Assembly (NCBI GenBank): GCA_049999765.1
Contig: JBNGIQ010009119.1
Location: 92,541 to 156,540 of the forward strand
Direction: 5' to 3'
DNA length: 64,000 nt
Origin: Phaeoceros laevis
Lineage: Eukaryota; Anthocerotophyta; Anthocerotopsida; Notothyladales
Of the stretch, positions 1 to 15,099 are shown one piece after another. Position 1 is the first letter of the stretch. Each line of letters opens with the position of its first letter. Under the pieces are notes generated by a model, which saw only the letters and a program-made list of their open reading frames with translations, had not been told where the DNA came from and did not search any database. Position numbers and translations under genes: made by a program.

Positions 1-1240
1 ATGTTAGGTTGTGTTTGTGCGCCTTTCTTTGTACACGGGCTAACGAGATGAGGTGCTTTTTGAACGAATCGGAGACGGGCCTTGTACATGTCCGTTATGG
101 TAACGACTTTGAAGACACATGTCATGTTTGTAGATGGTGAATATTTGTACGGAGCTCTTACGTCCTCATTAGGCTCCTTAAAAGGACAAGTTGTTCAAAG
201 TGACATTCTTACTTTAGAAAACACAAACTAAATCTCGCTGCCGAGCCCAGGAGCTACCACCATCCCAACACAGAACTAGTCTAGTTTTAATTCTCCCCTG
301 GCATTCCGTTAAATACCTGATCCTGCAAAGCACCTTAGAATCGCGAACCCGATTTGGACTCGGATCTGCAAACGCCGCTTTTCTGCCCCGGATGTAATGC
401 TCCAACAGGGTGCTCTGGAAATCCAAAGAACTGAAAAAATGCCATACGCAACTTTATAAACAGCAAGCTTCTTACGATGACCATCTCCTGCAGGCACTGT
501 CTGGCATATCAAAACGGCCACTCCGCACACATCTGCTAAGCTTCACATTCTTGCTCTGTCCACCTGTCCACAACACGTTTTGGCGTTGTTGCACATCAGC
601 ATGGACCGCCACATCCAAGTCCACTGGCTTCACATTGGGCTGGGCTGCGTGCCGTCAGAAACTAGGTCCACATATAGGTGTCTGGTGCACCTACCCGAGT
701 AGGACCTGCATTGCATCATCCTTGCAGAAATGTCCAGCGCTACAAGAAGACAGACAGATCATCTGGTTGGCCAAGAATGAGTCTCCACCAGCTTGCAGCA
801 ATGCACATCAGGCTTCTCAGAACTAGATCCTTCTGCATGATACGCCTCTTGAGAACATAAAATCCTCGCTGCACCAAGCATCAGCAAGATGTCCTCAAGC
901 AATTAGCTGCCCCAGGTCGGAAACAGCTGATCCCATATCTATGTATGCCTTTCCGCACCACCTCCCCTTCCCCTTGATTTTTGCTGCCTGCCCCATATTC
1001 CAGCTCAGAGAGGCTACAAGCCGAAGTGAGATTACGAAACCTGTTTCCTTCTTGCTCGTCCACCAAGGTGATCCATCAAAACCACCGATAAAATCCGGTA
1101 AGAATAAGGCAGAAAGTGTTATGCTACATCAGCCGGCTTCCCCATCCGACAGGTGAGTCCCCGCAATTTACGTTCCAGTTCTAGTTACACCGTAGAGGAC
1201 ACTGTTTAATCTTCTCAAAAATAAAGTTGTGAACAATAAA
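1..1240. other. Gene-free stretch left of XPB
   Basis: No open frame here has convincing domain content or a chain of in-phase splice sites. The longest frame, on the plus strand at 410-826, has no recognisable motif. The right part must hold the XPB 3' untranslated region. The left part could hold the end of a gene lying outside the window, but nothing shows it. Confidence 0.5.
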
Positions 1241-5474
<4,234 letters not shown>

Positions 5475-5872
5475 GGCCGCAGCCGCTCAGCAGCAAATCC
5501 CGACAAGAAGGTGAGCGAGCAGGAACCCGCGGCGAGGATCCCCCTACCGACAGGAATATGGGATGAGACTCCCGGGAGCGAGAAACGCTGCCTCTCGAGC
5601 CAAAAAGGCTAAATCGTGTGCTTCATACACACTATATATACCTTCGGGTGTCACAGTGCTAACTTCGAGTGTCATAGAAGTCAGAAGTTTAGAACCGATA
5701 TCATAAACCTGCCTAGACTAGTTTGACCAAACACTACGCGACACTCTTTCCCTTTCGTGGTCAATTTGTGTTCGAGGTCATGTTGGCATTGGAATCAGGC
5801 TCCATCTAAGCGATTCCTTGGATTGACCTCCGCATTAATTTAGAGGTCTGTTGCTAACAAGGGGGCGAGGAG
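5475..5872. promoter_or_regulatory. Divergent promoter region XPB / DHX35
   Basis: 398 bases separate the two start codons, which face apart, so both 5' untranslated regions and both core promoters must fit here. A TATA-like AT run (cactatatatacc) lies near 5629-5641. No other element can be assigned with confidence. Confidence 0.6.
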
Positions 5873-8800
5873 ATGGCGCAATTTTGGAAACCAGGCGCTG
5901 AAAAGCCAGCTGATGTAGCTGAATACGGTGAAGAGGATGTACCCATGCTATTTGGCTCATATGGAGGGTAGGCGTCCGTGGACTATGAGGACTGAGTGTT
6001 GGCGGGAACCTGTAATGCAGCCTTTGGTTGTTTCTGGGGCCCCAGCAATGTTGGCCGTCCAACGCACTTGTCTGTTGTATTTCGCAATTGTGATTTTGCA
6101 GGTCCGGTTACATGAACCTAGAGAAGGAAAGAAAACGGCTCCCTGTTTTCAAACAACGAGATGCAATTCTGTACTTGGTTGAAACCACCAGCACTACTCT
6201 TGTCATTGGAGAGACTGGGAGTGGAAAGACCACACAGATACCACAGGTGGTTGTACATGTCAATATCCTCACCTCAGGATTTCCTTTGGTTTCTTGCATC
6301 ACACCGCAGTGATTTTATACATGTACCGTTTTTCGGGGATGCCAAACACCGCTTTGTGAGGCGTTTTCAAGTGGTGCTAGAATTATACCACAGACAGCCA
6401 TTGGGTCCCATAGTCCTTAAATTGGCATCTTGCAGAGCAGTATCTCGCAGAGGCTGGATGGGCAGAAGGAGGCCGGTTAATTGCATGTACACAGCCCAGG
6501 CGCATTGCTGCTCAGGTAACTGGTTGTTTGCCAAGCCTCTAGGGTTAACCTAGTAATGCTGTGGTTTTCTTCTCCACTCGACTGGAGCTGGTGCGTGTTC
6601 TTTGCTCCAGGTAATGAGTCCACGCTAGAATGGTTACTAAAAGGCACCTCGCCAACATTTTGTTTACGCCTTGGATGCCACAGATGGTGGCAACTAGGGT
6701 GGCAGAAGAGATGCGTGTTCAATTGGGTGCGGAAGTTGGCTATTCTATTCGTTTTGAGGATGTCTCAAGATCGGTGAGTTTTAATTTTGAGCACCAAGTG
6801 CTAAGTTTTACGAACCTCAATCATTTGAGAACTGACTAGAATGTCCCTTAACTTGTAAAGGGCGTTACCAAGATAAAGTACATGACTGACGGTGTTCTGC
6901 TGCGAGAGATGATGCAAGACCCGCTTCTCAGCAGATATAGGTACTGAATTACCTGCCTAATGGTTTTTTACGGGCTTGCTCCAAGGTGAAGTAGCTGCTG
7001 AGTGTCATTTTGGCTACTGTGTGCATTCACCCTCTCACTACAGCTGTAAATATAACAGTGTTATTATGGTCGATGAGGCACATGAACGGAGCGTTTCAAC
7101 GGACATGCTGCTTGGACTCCTTAAAAAGGTTTAGAGGACTGGTGTTTATTTTGTATGAGCAGATGGAAGCTGCTTGCCTGAATCTTTTCTGGTGCTGAGC
7201 TGCGAACTCCAGTGTATTTACTGGACTCTACCTCATGTGCCCGTAACTGTTTTATGACACACAGATTCAGCGCCGCCGACCTGAGCTGCGCCTTATAATC
7301 GCATCAGCAACTATGGATGCGAGCTCTATGGCAGCTTTCTTTGACACCAGGTTTACAAACGTTTTGTTTCGGTGACGAGAAACTCACAAAACTGAAATCA
7401 AATCAATTATTGGATGTCCCTGTATTGAACTATACTGGTTGTTGAGTCCGTTGGTCTCTGGCTCAGTGCAGAAAGGGTGCCGCAGTCTGTAGATGGTGTG
7501 GCAAACAGGAAACCTGCTGTCGTCTCCGTGGAGGTAATAGCAGGCAACTCTCGAGTTTGTACCTGCGCTTCCTGAGCTGGAAGAAAGGCAGCTTGACAAC
7601 TACTATTTGCAGGGAAGGTCCTTCTCTGTGCACATTCACTATCTGGAGGAGGCTGCGGAAGACTACACAAGAGCTGCAGTCTCTACTTGTCTGCAAATAC
7701 ACCAATTCGTAAGGGTGACCGTCCATGATAGCTTTTGCTGCTTGTATTCAAAGTTGGGAAACGATGAACTTACTGTGGTGCACATGGACACACAGGAACC
7801 TCCAGGTGACATTTTATTGTTTTTGACTGGACAAGATGAGGTGGATGCCGCAGTCCAGTCCATCTATGATGAATCCAGAGCCCTGCGTGGAGCAACTCTT
7901 GGTTAGTCCCTTTGCCTCCACCAGCGTGAAAGTCAACAGTACATGTTCATGCCCCAAGCTCTTTCCTCATAATTGTGCAACTGGTCTTATCAGGTATAGT
8001 TGCAGTGCCGCTGTATGCTGGATTGCCTCGCTCAGACCAGGTATGTGCACCCGTGGGGCCAGCAAACTTTTTACAGCTCCTTCATCGTTGAATTTTGTCA
8101 TTTGGTCTCAGCTTTGGCTCCTGGTGTGAGTCTGCCATGGCAAAACAAGTGTGGCATTCTTCTGAACTTTTCCTTACCACCTTGAGCGTGTTGAAGCAGT
8201 CCGAGTTCACCAAAAAAGTGTGGCATTCTTCTGCATGTATATCCTCCTTGTGATTGTGATTGTAACTCCTGGATTGCGTACGGTGCAACTAAGCATGGAG
8301 TGGGGTTTGCTGTCCTCAGGAGCTTGTTTTTGGGCCAACGCCAAGGGGGAAACGGAAAGTCATTGTAGCCACCAACATAGCTGAGACCTCTGTGACAGTT
8401 CCGGTGAGTTCAAGTCCCTGTACTGTGAAAGCATGCAGTCTTTATCTGACAGTCTGACGTTGTGGTTGGCTTGGCGTTCACCCGGTTCTTCGTCTTTGCT
8501 GACAGTTTTCTGTTTTTGCTAACTAAATCAGGGAATTGTCTATGTAGTAGACTGCGGTTTCTCAAAACAGCGGTTCTACAATCCGGTGGGTATTTGGTTC
8601 AGGGATGACCCACACGTTGCAATGGCTGAAAGGGATACTGGGAGTATATTTGTTTGTGCAAGTTGTGCATGGCTCGTAGTTAAGTGGGGCTTGCAATCAC
8701 AGGAAACAGATGTGGAGGCTCTGGTGACCGCTCCTATATCAAGGGCATCTGCACAACAAAGAGCTGGCCGTGCCGGCAGAGTGCGGCCAGGCAAATGTTA

Positions 8801-10757
8801 TAGGCACGTGACTTTACTTCAAGAGTCCATTGTAAACATCGCACCTTGGGTATTTGCTCAGCCAAAGTTTTGCGATGGCTGTTTGCGTGTGTACAGGCTT
8901 TACACAGAGGAGTCATTCCTGAACGACATGTCAGCCGAGGCTGTTCCAGAAATGCAACGGTCAAATCTAGTGAATCCTGTCCTTCAGGTTAGTAGTCTTG
9001 ATATTAGTGTGTTACATGGTATTTTGGGCTGGAAAGAAGTGCAGTTGGCCCTGTTGGCTGCTGTGGCTGTCTATGGAAATGCAACCCTGATATCCCTCCC
9101 TACTACATGTAGCTCAAGGCACTGGGCATCGACAACATTATGCGGTTTGACTGGCCAGCAGCACCGCCAGCTGAGGCAATGGTGAGAGCTCTTGAGTTGC
9201 TCTTTGCGATTGGAGTGTTGGACGATCATGCAAAACTGACATCGCCCACTGGGTTTCAAGTTGCTGAACTTCCCCTTGTGAGTCTCCTTGTCCTTGCCAT
9301 TTCCTTGTCGTGTTAAGTTAGTGTCAGAGGCCCTATTGCTTTCTCATCATGCTGGAGTGCCTTTGGGCTGCGGGAGCTCAGGAGCCAATGCTTTCCAAGA
9401 TGTTACTGGCCTCAGATAGTCTTGGGTGTTCCCAAGAAGCCCTTACCATTGCAGCCACACTATCAGTGCAGGTTGGTACATGGCGTTTCATTTTCTACTG
9501 GGCTCATCGATGCTGCAGTGTGAAAGAGAGAATGTTGTAGGAAGATTGAACCTCCACATGAAAGAACTGTTGAGCGTTGTATCAGAGCTTTGTGCTACTT
9601 GTGCTGGTTGCAGTCGATATGGGTCTCGAGCAGGGGGCGTCAAAAGGAGCTGGATGAAGCAAGAGATCGTTTTGCGGTAGCAGAGGTGTGTGCCAGTGTC
9701 ATCACATGGAGACAAGGTGTTAGTTCTTCACACTAAAGGTAGAGCTGCTGAGGTAACGTGATGAATGTGTTAAATACCCTGTGTCTGTGTCAATCAGGGC
9801 GACCATGTCACATTTTTGAATGTGTATCAAGCGTTTTTGAACTCCAAAATGTCGGGGCAGTGGTGCCACCAAAACTGCATCAACTACCAGGCAATGGTGC
9901 GTGTTTGCAACCGATATAACAGCATGTTTTCACCCAACTCAAATAGCATAGCTCTTGATGAGTAGAAGTAACCGAGTGGGTGATTGGTTGTTTGCTCACA
10001 CGTTGTGGGGAGGTCATGTTTGGGGCATGTCAGAAGAAAGTGGTGGAGGTGCGGGAGCAGCTGGCAAAGCTGTTCCGGCGACTGGGCATGAGCCTGAAAT
10101 CGTGTGGCAGGAACACAGAGGTGAGTTTGTCATTGGGTACTTCACCTGGTGCTATGCTGCGCTACGTCCGCTTGGTTCTTTTTCCCCTTGTACCAACCCC
10201 GGAGCGTGGGCTATGCACATACGCAGACAGTGAGGAAGGCTGTGACTTGTGGCTTTTTCGCCAATGCTTGCCAGCTCCAGGTGAGTTGTGTTGCAGCGAG
10301 CAAGGCAGTAGCACAGCAGCATGAGAGTGAAGAGACGACAGACATTTGAGAGCCGTACTCAACTTTGTGTGGGGGAATGTGGGAATGTGGGATTGGCAGA
10401 CGAGCGGGGCAGTGGAGTGCTTCAAGCGGGTGCGAGGGGGCCAAGAGCTGGTGATCCATCCTTCGTCCGTCTTGTTCAGGTGGGTGGGCGGTGGTACCAG
10501 AACTAGATACCACTACTGCTTGCTCGCTCCCAACCAGAGGCTGGCAGAGTGGGCACAATCACTCTAACCCGGTTACCTTTTCTCCGGCCCTCTCGATGAA
10601 CGATGAACGCAGGGTGGCGCCCAAGTGGGTGGTGTTCCACGCTGTCATGGTGACGGAGCGGTACTACATGAGGGAGGTGACCGCAATCGAGCCTGCGTGG
10701 TTGACGGAACTGGCTCCGCATTTCTTTCAGCGACGGCAGCCCAACCTCAAGCATTAG
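5873..10757 (+). CDS. DHX35: DEAH-box RNA helicase, DHX35 type, 23 exons, 692 aa
   Basis: Predicted ATP-dependent RNA helicase of the DHX35 group, found in catalytically active spliceosomes. Exons: 5873-5967, 6102-6246, 6441-6515, 6684-6773, 6861-6940, 7059-7128, 7265-7350, 7467-7533, 7613-7708, 7796-7901, 7994-8040, 8320-8403, 8532-8585, 8703-8803, 8897-8987, 9113-9277, 9382-9471, 9614-9685, 9798-9896, 10034-10120, 10227-10280, 10400-10479, 10613-10757. The sum is 2079 bases, all in phase; human DHX35 is about 703 residues. Motifs: N-terminal FWKPG as in DHX35, Walker A GETGSGKT (68-75), DEAH (167-170), SAT (about 199-201), and QQRAGRAGR in the second RecA domain, then winged-helix, ratchet and OB-fold sequence ending in WLTELAPHFF. 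Intron 14 appears to start with GC. A 20-base segment is repeated in intron 11. The N-terminus lacks the long RS-rich extension of PRP2/PRP16/PRP22, which argues for DHX35. Confidence 0.93.
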
Positions 10758-13150
10758 TGTCAGCGCAGGAAGACGACACCTGGACTACACAGAGTGACTA
10801 GAGTATACAGTCCCGGGTCAAATGAGCAGGTGCAGTCGCGGTTGGTGTTGGTGTTGCGTGCGCGGGCATGATTGCTTGCGCCGCAGCTGTCCCGTCGTCC
10901 TCTTCTCCTCGTCCTCCTTGTTACCGTCATTCATACATTACAGCAAGCAAGCAAGTAGGGGAGCAAGCAAAGCAAGCCAGCCAGGCAGCGCAGGGCACCT
11001 GTAGGTTGTGTGGGGTCAACGCAGGCATTAGCTATTGAGGTGTCCATCTACCAGTTGTCAAGCAGCAGCAGCGGCCATGTCCAGTTGCTTGTGAGTGAAA
11101 TGTGACGAAACAGAGGAAGCAGGGCAGAAGCAAGAGAATGGGGAAGGTAGGTTGTGGGTGCATGTGCCAACTCCTTTTCTTCCCTGTCCCGACCATTTCG
11201 GATCTTGTGATGACACGGATGCAAAATTTGCGCTTGCCTCCTCATGGTTCCGTGACTGACTGCCTGCCTGTCTGCCTGCCTGCAACGTGGACAGACTATT
11301 CTTACTGTATGTAATAGAATATCGGCGTTGCTGGATCCTTGGTCACACTGTGCTCCAGTCTGGATGTGAAAATGAGCACACTCCCACTTCCTCATGAGGG
11401 CGGAAAAGAATAGAATAAATAGGCTAGGCAGGATCTTTGTACAAATGGGGAGTGTGTGTGAAGTGGCCCTAAGCTGGCTGGGCTTATATTTGGGAGGAGG
11501 CCAGGAGGTCGGGGTCCGTTGGGCTGCCTGGCTGTCTTCGGGACCGGCCGCCGGCTCCGTTCCGTTTGGGGGAAGCTCACATGCGATCCGAAATGGGGGC
11601 GCCTGCGCCAGCTGGTTCCTGCCTGGCTGACGCCACTGACGAGCCCTGCCTGCCTGCCCTGACATCCTGACCTACTGACTGACTGACTGACGGGTGAGAG
11701 TTGGGGCAGTTACTCCCTCCAGGGTTGGCCGTGGCGGACCAACTGTGCAGTAGAAGAGAGTACTGTGGTACCCCAGCGCGGGCAGCCACACAGCAAACAC
11801 TAGTCTAGGCCGTCCGTCCATAATTTCTACGTGATGAGCAGACTGACTGCCGGTTGTCGTGTAACCTAGCTTGTCCGGTTGCCGCGTGTGCCCAAGAAAG
11901 TGGACGTTGGAAGGGCCAAGGTCCCACCAGCTCTTTAGCGGGCAGCAGGCAGAGCAGAGCAGAGCCCCCTTTTGGCCTTTTGGGGGCATCCTATGCTGCT
12001 GGCTGGCTGGCCTCTAGCTGGGCCGATTGCGACGCCATGCCAACGGACGGACGGACGTCACCAACGGACCGGTGGTGGACTACCACAGTAGCAGTCTAGT
12101 AGGGCCCTCGCCTCGTTTAGGGTTACCCGGACATGCATGATGGCATCATCACTGCTACTGCCTGCGCTGGGTGCTGGACTGTTGTCCCTGTCTGCAATGA
12201 ATCGATTGCGTTCTGATCTGCTCATTTATTGGAGCGCTACGATTAGAAGCTGGAATCTTGCATTCATTCTTCAAGTCGGCGACAAGTCGGTTGAAACATA
12301 GCACTACTACTACTACACCCGGACCCGGTCCGCCTTCCACCCGTCCATGCAACCAACGTACACACAGAATTGACGAGTGTATGCAAATTGCATAGGATCA
12401 TAGGATACTGCTTCCTGCAAAGAGGCGGTGAAAAGGGGGAAGGTTCCAAAATAGGGAAGGATAGGGGAGGATAATCATGGCCCCCTGAAACAATTAATTA
12501 CAAGTGATTGTGCCCGTGAGGTGTTCCCACCCGAATCTTATATAATTAATATGGCAATTGCATTCGACATTGATTTGATCCGTCCATTCAAACTAGAAGC
12601 GGATCGAGGGAAGGGAGGGAGGACGTCCATGTGCCAAAAAGAAATCTGTCCTCCAAAAGCAAGCAAGCGAAAGCGGCATGTTATAAACCTAGAGAGAGGG
12701 CTAGTGATAGAAAGAGAAGTGGAAAGAGAGAGGAGTGATGGGCATGCATCATAGTGGATGTCGCTAGCCAAAGTTCGTAACACATGGGATGGGCGGTCCG
12801 GTTTCGTTTCGTCAGTCGGTCAGGGCAGACACTATTGTTGTAGGTAGTAGTACTGTAGTGTACACGGGAGTGGGCCAGCGAAGCCCAAGACCCATCCCGG
12901 GCTAAGAGCCGAGCTGTCATGTACCCACTGTGGCATCAACGGAACGGACGGGTGTGCAGTGCACCTGTGCGCCTGCGCCTGCACCTGCTGCTGCGCGCGC
13001 CTCCTCCCGCGCAGTCAATCAGTCTTGGCTCACTTGTTATTTATTTTTCACTTCTCGCTTCTTTCACCTCATCATTTGTTCATTCCGGGCCAGGCTGATC
13101 TCATCATCGTCGTCATCTTTATCCAGTTCCAATGTAGGTAGAGGATGATT
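10758..13150. other. Gene-free stretch rich in TGCC/GGCA runs
   Basis: DHX35 3' flank. Long open frames on both strands (205 codons on the minus strand at 11048-11665) overlap one another and consist of low-complexity Pro/Ala/Ser/Gln text. This fits GC-rich simple sequence such as repeated TGCC, TGAC and GGCT blocks (for example 11250-11285, 11640-11695, 11995-12015) rather than genes. No splice-consistent coding chain was seen. Confidence 0.5.
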
Positions 13151-13395
13151 GATTCATGAGGGGATTCCTCCCCATCGTCTTTTCCTCATTTTGCCACAGC
13201 GGCGTCTACTCATCCCCATCATCCCACCCCTGGTCCATGTCCTTGCGCGTGGCCGGCATACCTATGTCATGTCCAAGCGGGTATGCCATCTCAAAGTCCA
13301 TTTTTATGTTTCTTACATTATTTTCTTCACATGCTTGAGGAGTCATTAGTTTGTGTTGTAAAAGTCCTTCCAACCAGGAGAAGGGCTTCCTTCTT

Positions 13396-13605
13396 TTGAC
13401 CATAACTTCAAAGTTTCCCGCCAACATATAGACTACCCCTATGATCTTTATTTCTGAAGTGTATGTGGATAAAGGTGTTCCTTGTGTTGATTTTTTAGAA
13501 AAATAGCGAGGCTTGTGTTCCTTGTGTTGATCATAACTCAAAAGTTTGGAAGGGGCACATTTCCCTATGATCTTTGTTTCTCAAGTATGTATGGATAAAA
13601 ATTGA
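13396..13605. repeat. Imperfect direct repeat, unit about 125 bases
   Basis: A segment holding 'gaccataact', then 'cctatgatcttt' and 'atgtggataaa' at 13396-13480 recurs in the same order at about 13525-13605. A 17-base string (gtgttccttgtgttgat) also occurs twice, at about 13472 and 13516. It looks like a diverged tandem duplication. Confidence 0.6.
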
Positions 13606-13748
13606 GCCCCAAGCAAGGAGCACATCCTCTTCCCTCCACACCCATCTGTTGTCATTTGCCTGTGGAAGTCAGATTAAGGAAAAAGAAGGGTTAATGGCCA
13701 CCTATAGGAACTAAAGGCCGGGGCTTAAGCATACAACCTACCTAGCAA

Positions 13749-13995
13749 ATGACAAAAGAAGGATTGCTCGGTGGACCTTCCCTCTCCCGTGCACAATCTT
13801 GTATACAAGAACCTTCCTTTGTGCTTGTGGGTCCAATTGGGCCACACATTGTGAGAAGAGGTGATCACTTGGTACAATGCGAAACAATTCTACTTGGTAG
13901 AAAAATCACTCAACATCCACTCTGGTTGTGCAAGGCCTACATTGGCTTGCCGAACAGAAACTATATTGCCTTTATACCTTGGCCTTTAGTCGGAT
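13749..13995. repeat. Dispersed repeat, related to 24.7-24.85 kb
   Basis: The stretch with 'gggtccaattgggccacaca' followed by 'cttggtacaatgc' (about 13828-13885) has a diverged partner at about 24785-24845 with the same order and spacing. The open frame here has no recognisable domain. This is probably a decayed mobile element of unknown type. Confidence 0.4.
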
Positions 13996-14257
13996 AAGAG
14001 AAAAACCCTCCGTAGACTTTGAGGTAAAAGATATTCAAACCGAAGAAACATGTACAAGTGCATCAAATGAAAGAAGAGAGAACTATGTGGAGTGTTGTGC
14101 TGACCCCTCGCGCACAATCCGATCTACGAGGACCATGTACTACTACAACGGTTACAACCTTCTATAACACACGACCAACAAAATGACGACAATTGAGAAT
14201 TGTACAAACAACGGAAGATTGCGGGCCGCGCTGCGCTGACCTTGACTGACCTCCACT

Positions 14258-14460
14258 CATGCAACCAAAGAAGCACGTATTAATGGCATGATTGCGACGT
14301 TAGACCAACACAACAAAAAGGAGGGATAATGACCTTCACTGACCTCCACGGAGGGCTACTGACCTCCAAGGAGGGATACTGACCTCCACTCGTGCAACCA
14401 AAGAAGCTCGGACTCATGGCTTTGCGACACCAGAGCAACTCAACAAAAAGGATGGATACT
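14258..14460. repeat. Direct repeat, two copies of about 70 bases
   Basis: 'tgcaaccaaagaagc' followed by 'catg(a/g)' , 'ttgcgac' and 'caacaaaaagga' occurs at about 14261-14327 and again at about 14394-14455. Between the copies, short 'gagggatactgacctccac' blocks are repeated. Confidence 0.6.
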
Positions 14461-14461
14461 G

Positions 14462-14550
14462 CACTCGGGGATCTGGTGGTCTTAACCTCCACTCGGGGAT
14501 CTGGTGGTCTTAACCTCCACTCGGGGATCTGGTGGTCTAACCTCCACTCG
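14462..14550. repeat. Tandem repeat, 28-base unit, 3 copies
   Basis: The unit beginning 'cactcggggatctggtggtc' starts at 14462 and 14490, with a third copy at 14518 that has lost two bases near its end. The first two copies are identical by eye. Confidence 0.85.
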
Positions 14551-14559
14551 TACAAAATC

Positions 14560-14870
14560 CAATGATCTTCAAAAGGCATGTACAAAATCAAAGGACAATA
14601 CACGACAAGAATTTACAATCCAATCTACGACAAGAATGTACAAAGTCAAACGACAACACACGACAAAGAAGAACACAGTACGGCAAAAGTCATGAGGGTT
14701 GTGGCACTTTCGAACCGTCCCACAAAGGCATGTACTTCTACACAACGTGACAACACACGACAGCTTAGGAAGGACCTTTGACCGTTCCATACAAACAAGG
14801 CTACGCACAACATACGACAAAGAGGACATTTGCCTCAGACAATATACGACAAAGTTGAGTAGGAAGGAAG
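14560..14870. repeat. Degenerate array of TACGACAA-type words
   Basis: The word family (t/c)acgacaa(a/g), often preceded by 'caatc' or 'caaca', recurs at about 14600, 14630, 14655, 14755, 14810 and 14845, usually 25-50 bases apart. The array is imperfect and AC-rich. Confidence 0.5.
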
Positions 14871-15020
14871 TATGACGATTCTAAACAAACAAGGATAAGT
14901 ATATGGTCTATGTAAGTGACGACGCAGCTGTCAAGCTATGGGGTCTTATGTGCGTATCAAGTAGCAAACAACAAGAAAAGTTGGACGCAAGTCACTAGAT
15001 CGTGCGTGCATGCGTGCACA

Positions 15021-15090
15021 TTCATGTGTCTCTTTGCTAGTGACCTTTGTCACACTCATGGGTCTCTTTGCTAGTGACCTTTGTTAGACA
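15021..15090. repeat. Direct repeat, unit about 33 bases, two copies
   Basis: 'gtctctttgctagtgacctt' occurs at about 15028 and again at about 15061, with a further similar base or two on each side. Confidence 0.8.
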
Positions 15091-15099
15091 ACAAACCGC

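Noticed and set aside
11048-11665. 205-codon minus-strand open frame
   Set aside because: Low-complexity Pro/Gln/Ser text over GC-rich repeats, overlapped by other frames on both strands, with no domain or promoter sign.
14461-14870. Repeat cluster considered as a CRISPR array
   Set aside because: Units are tandem or irregular without unique spacers, and the genome is eukaryotic.
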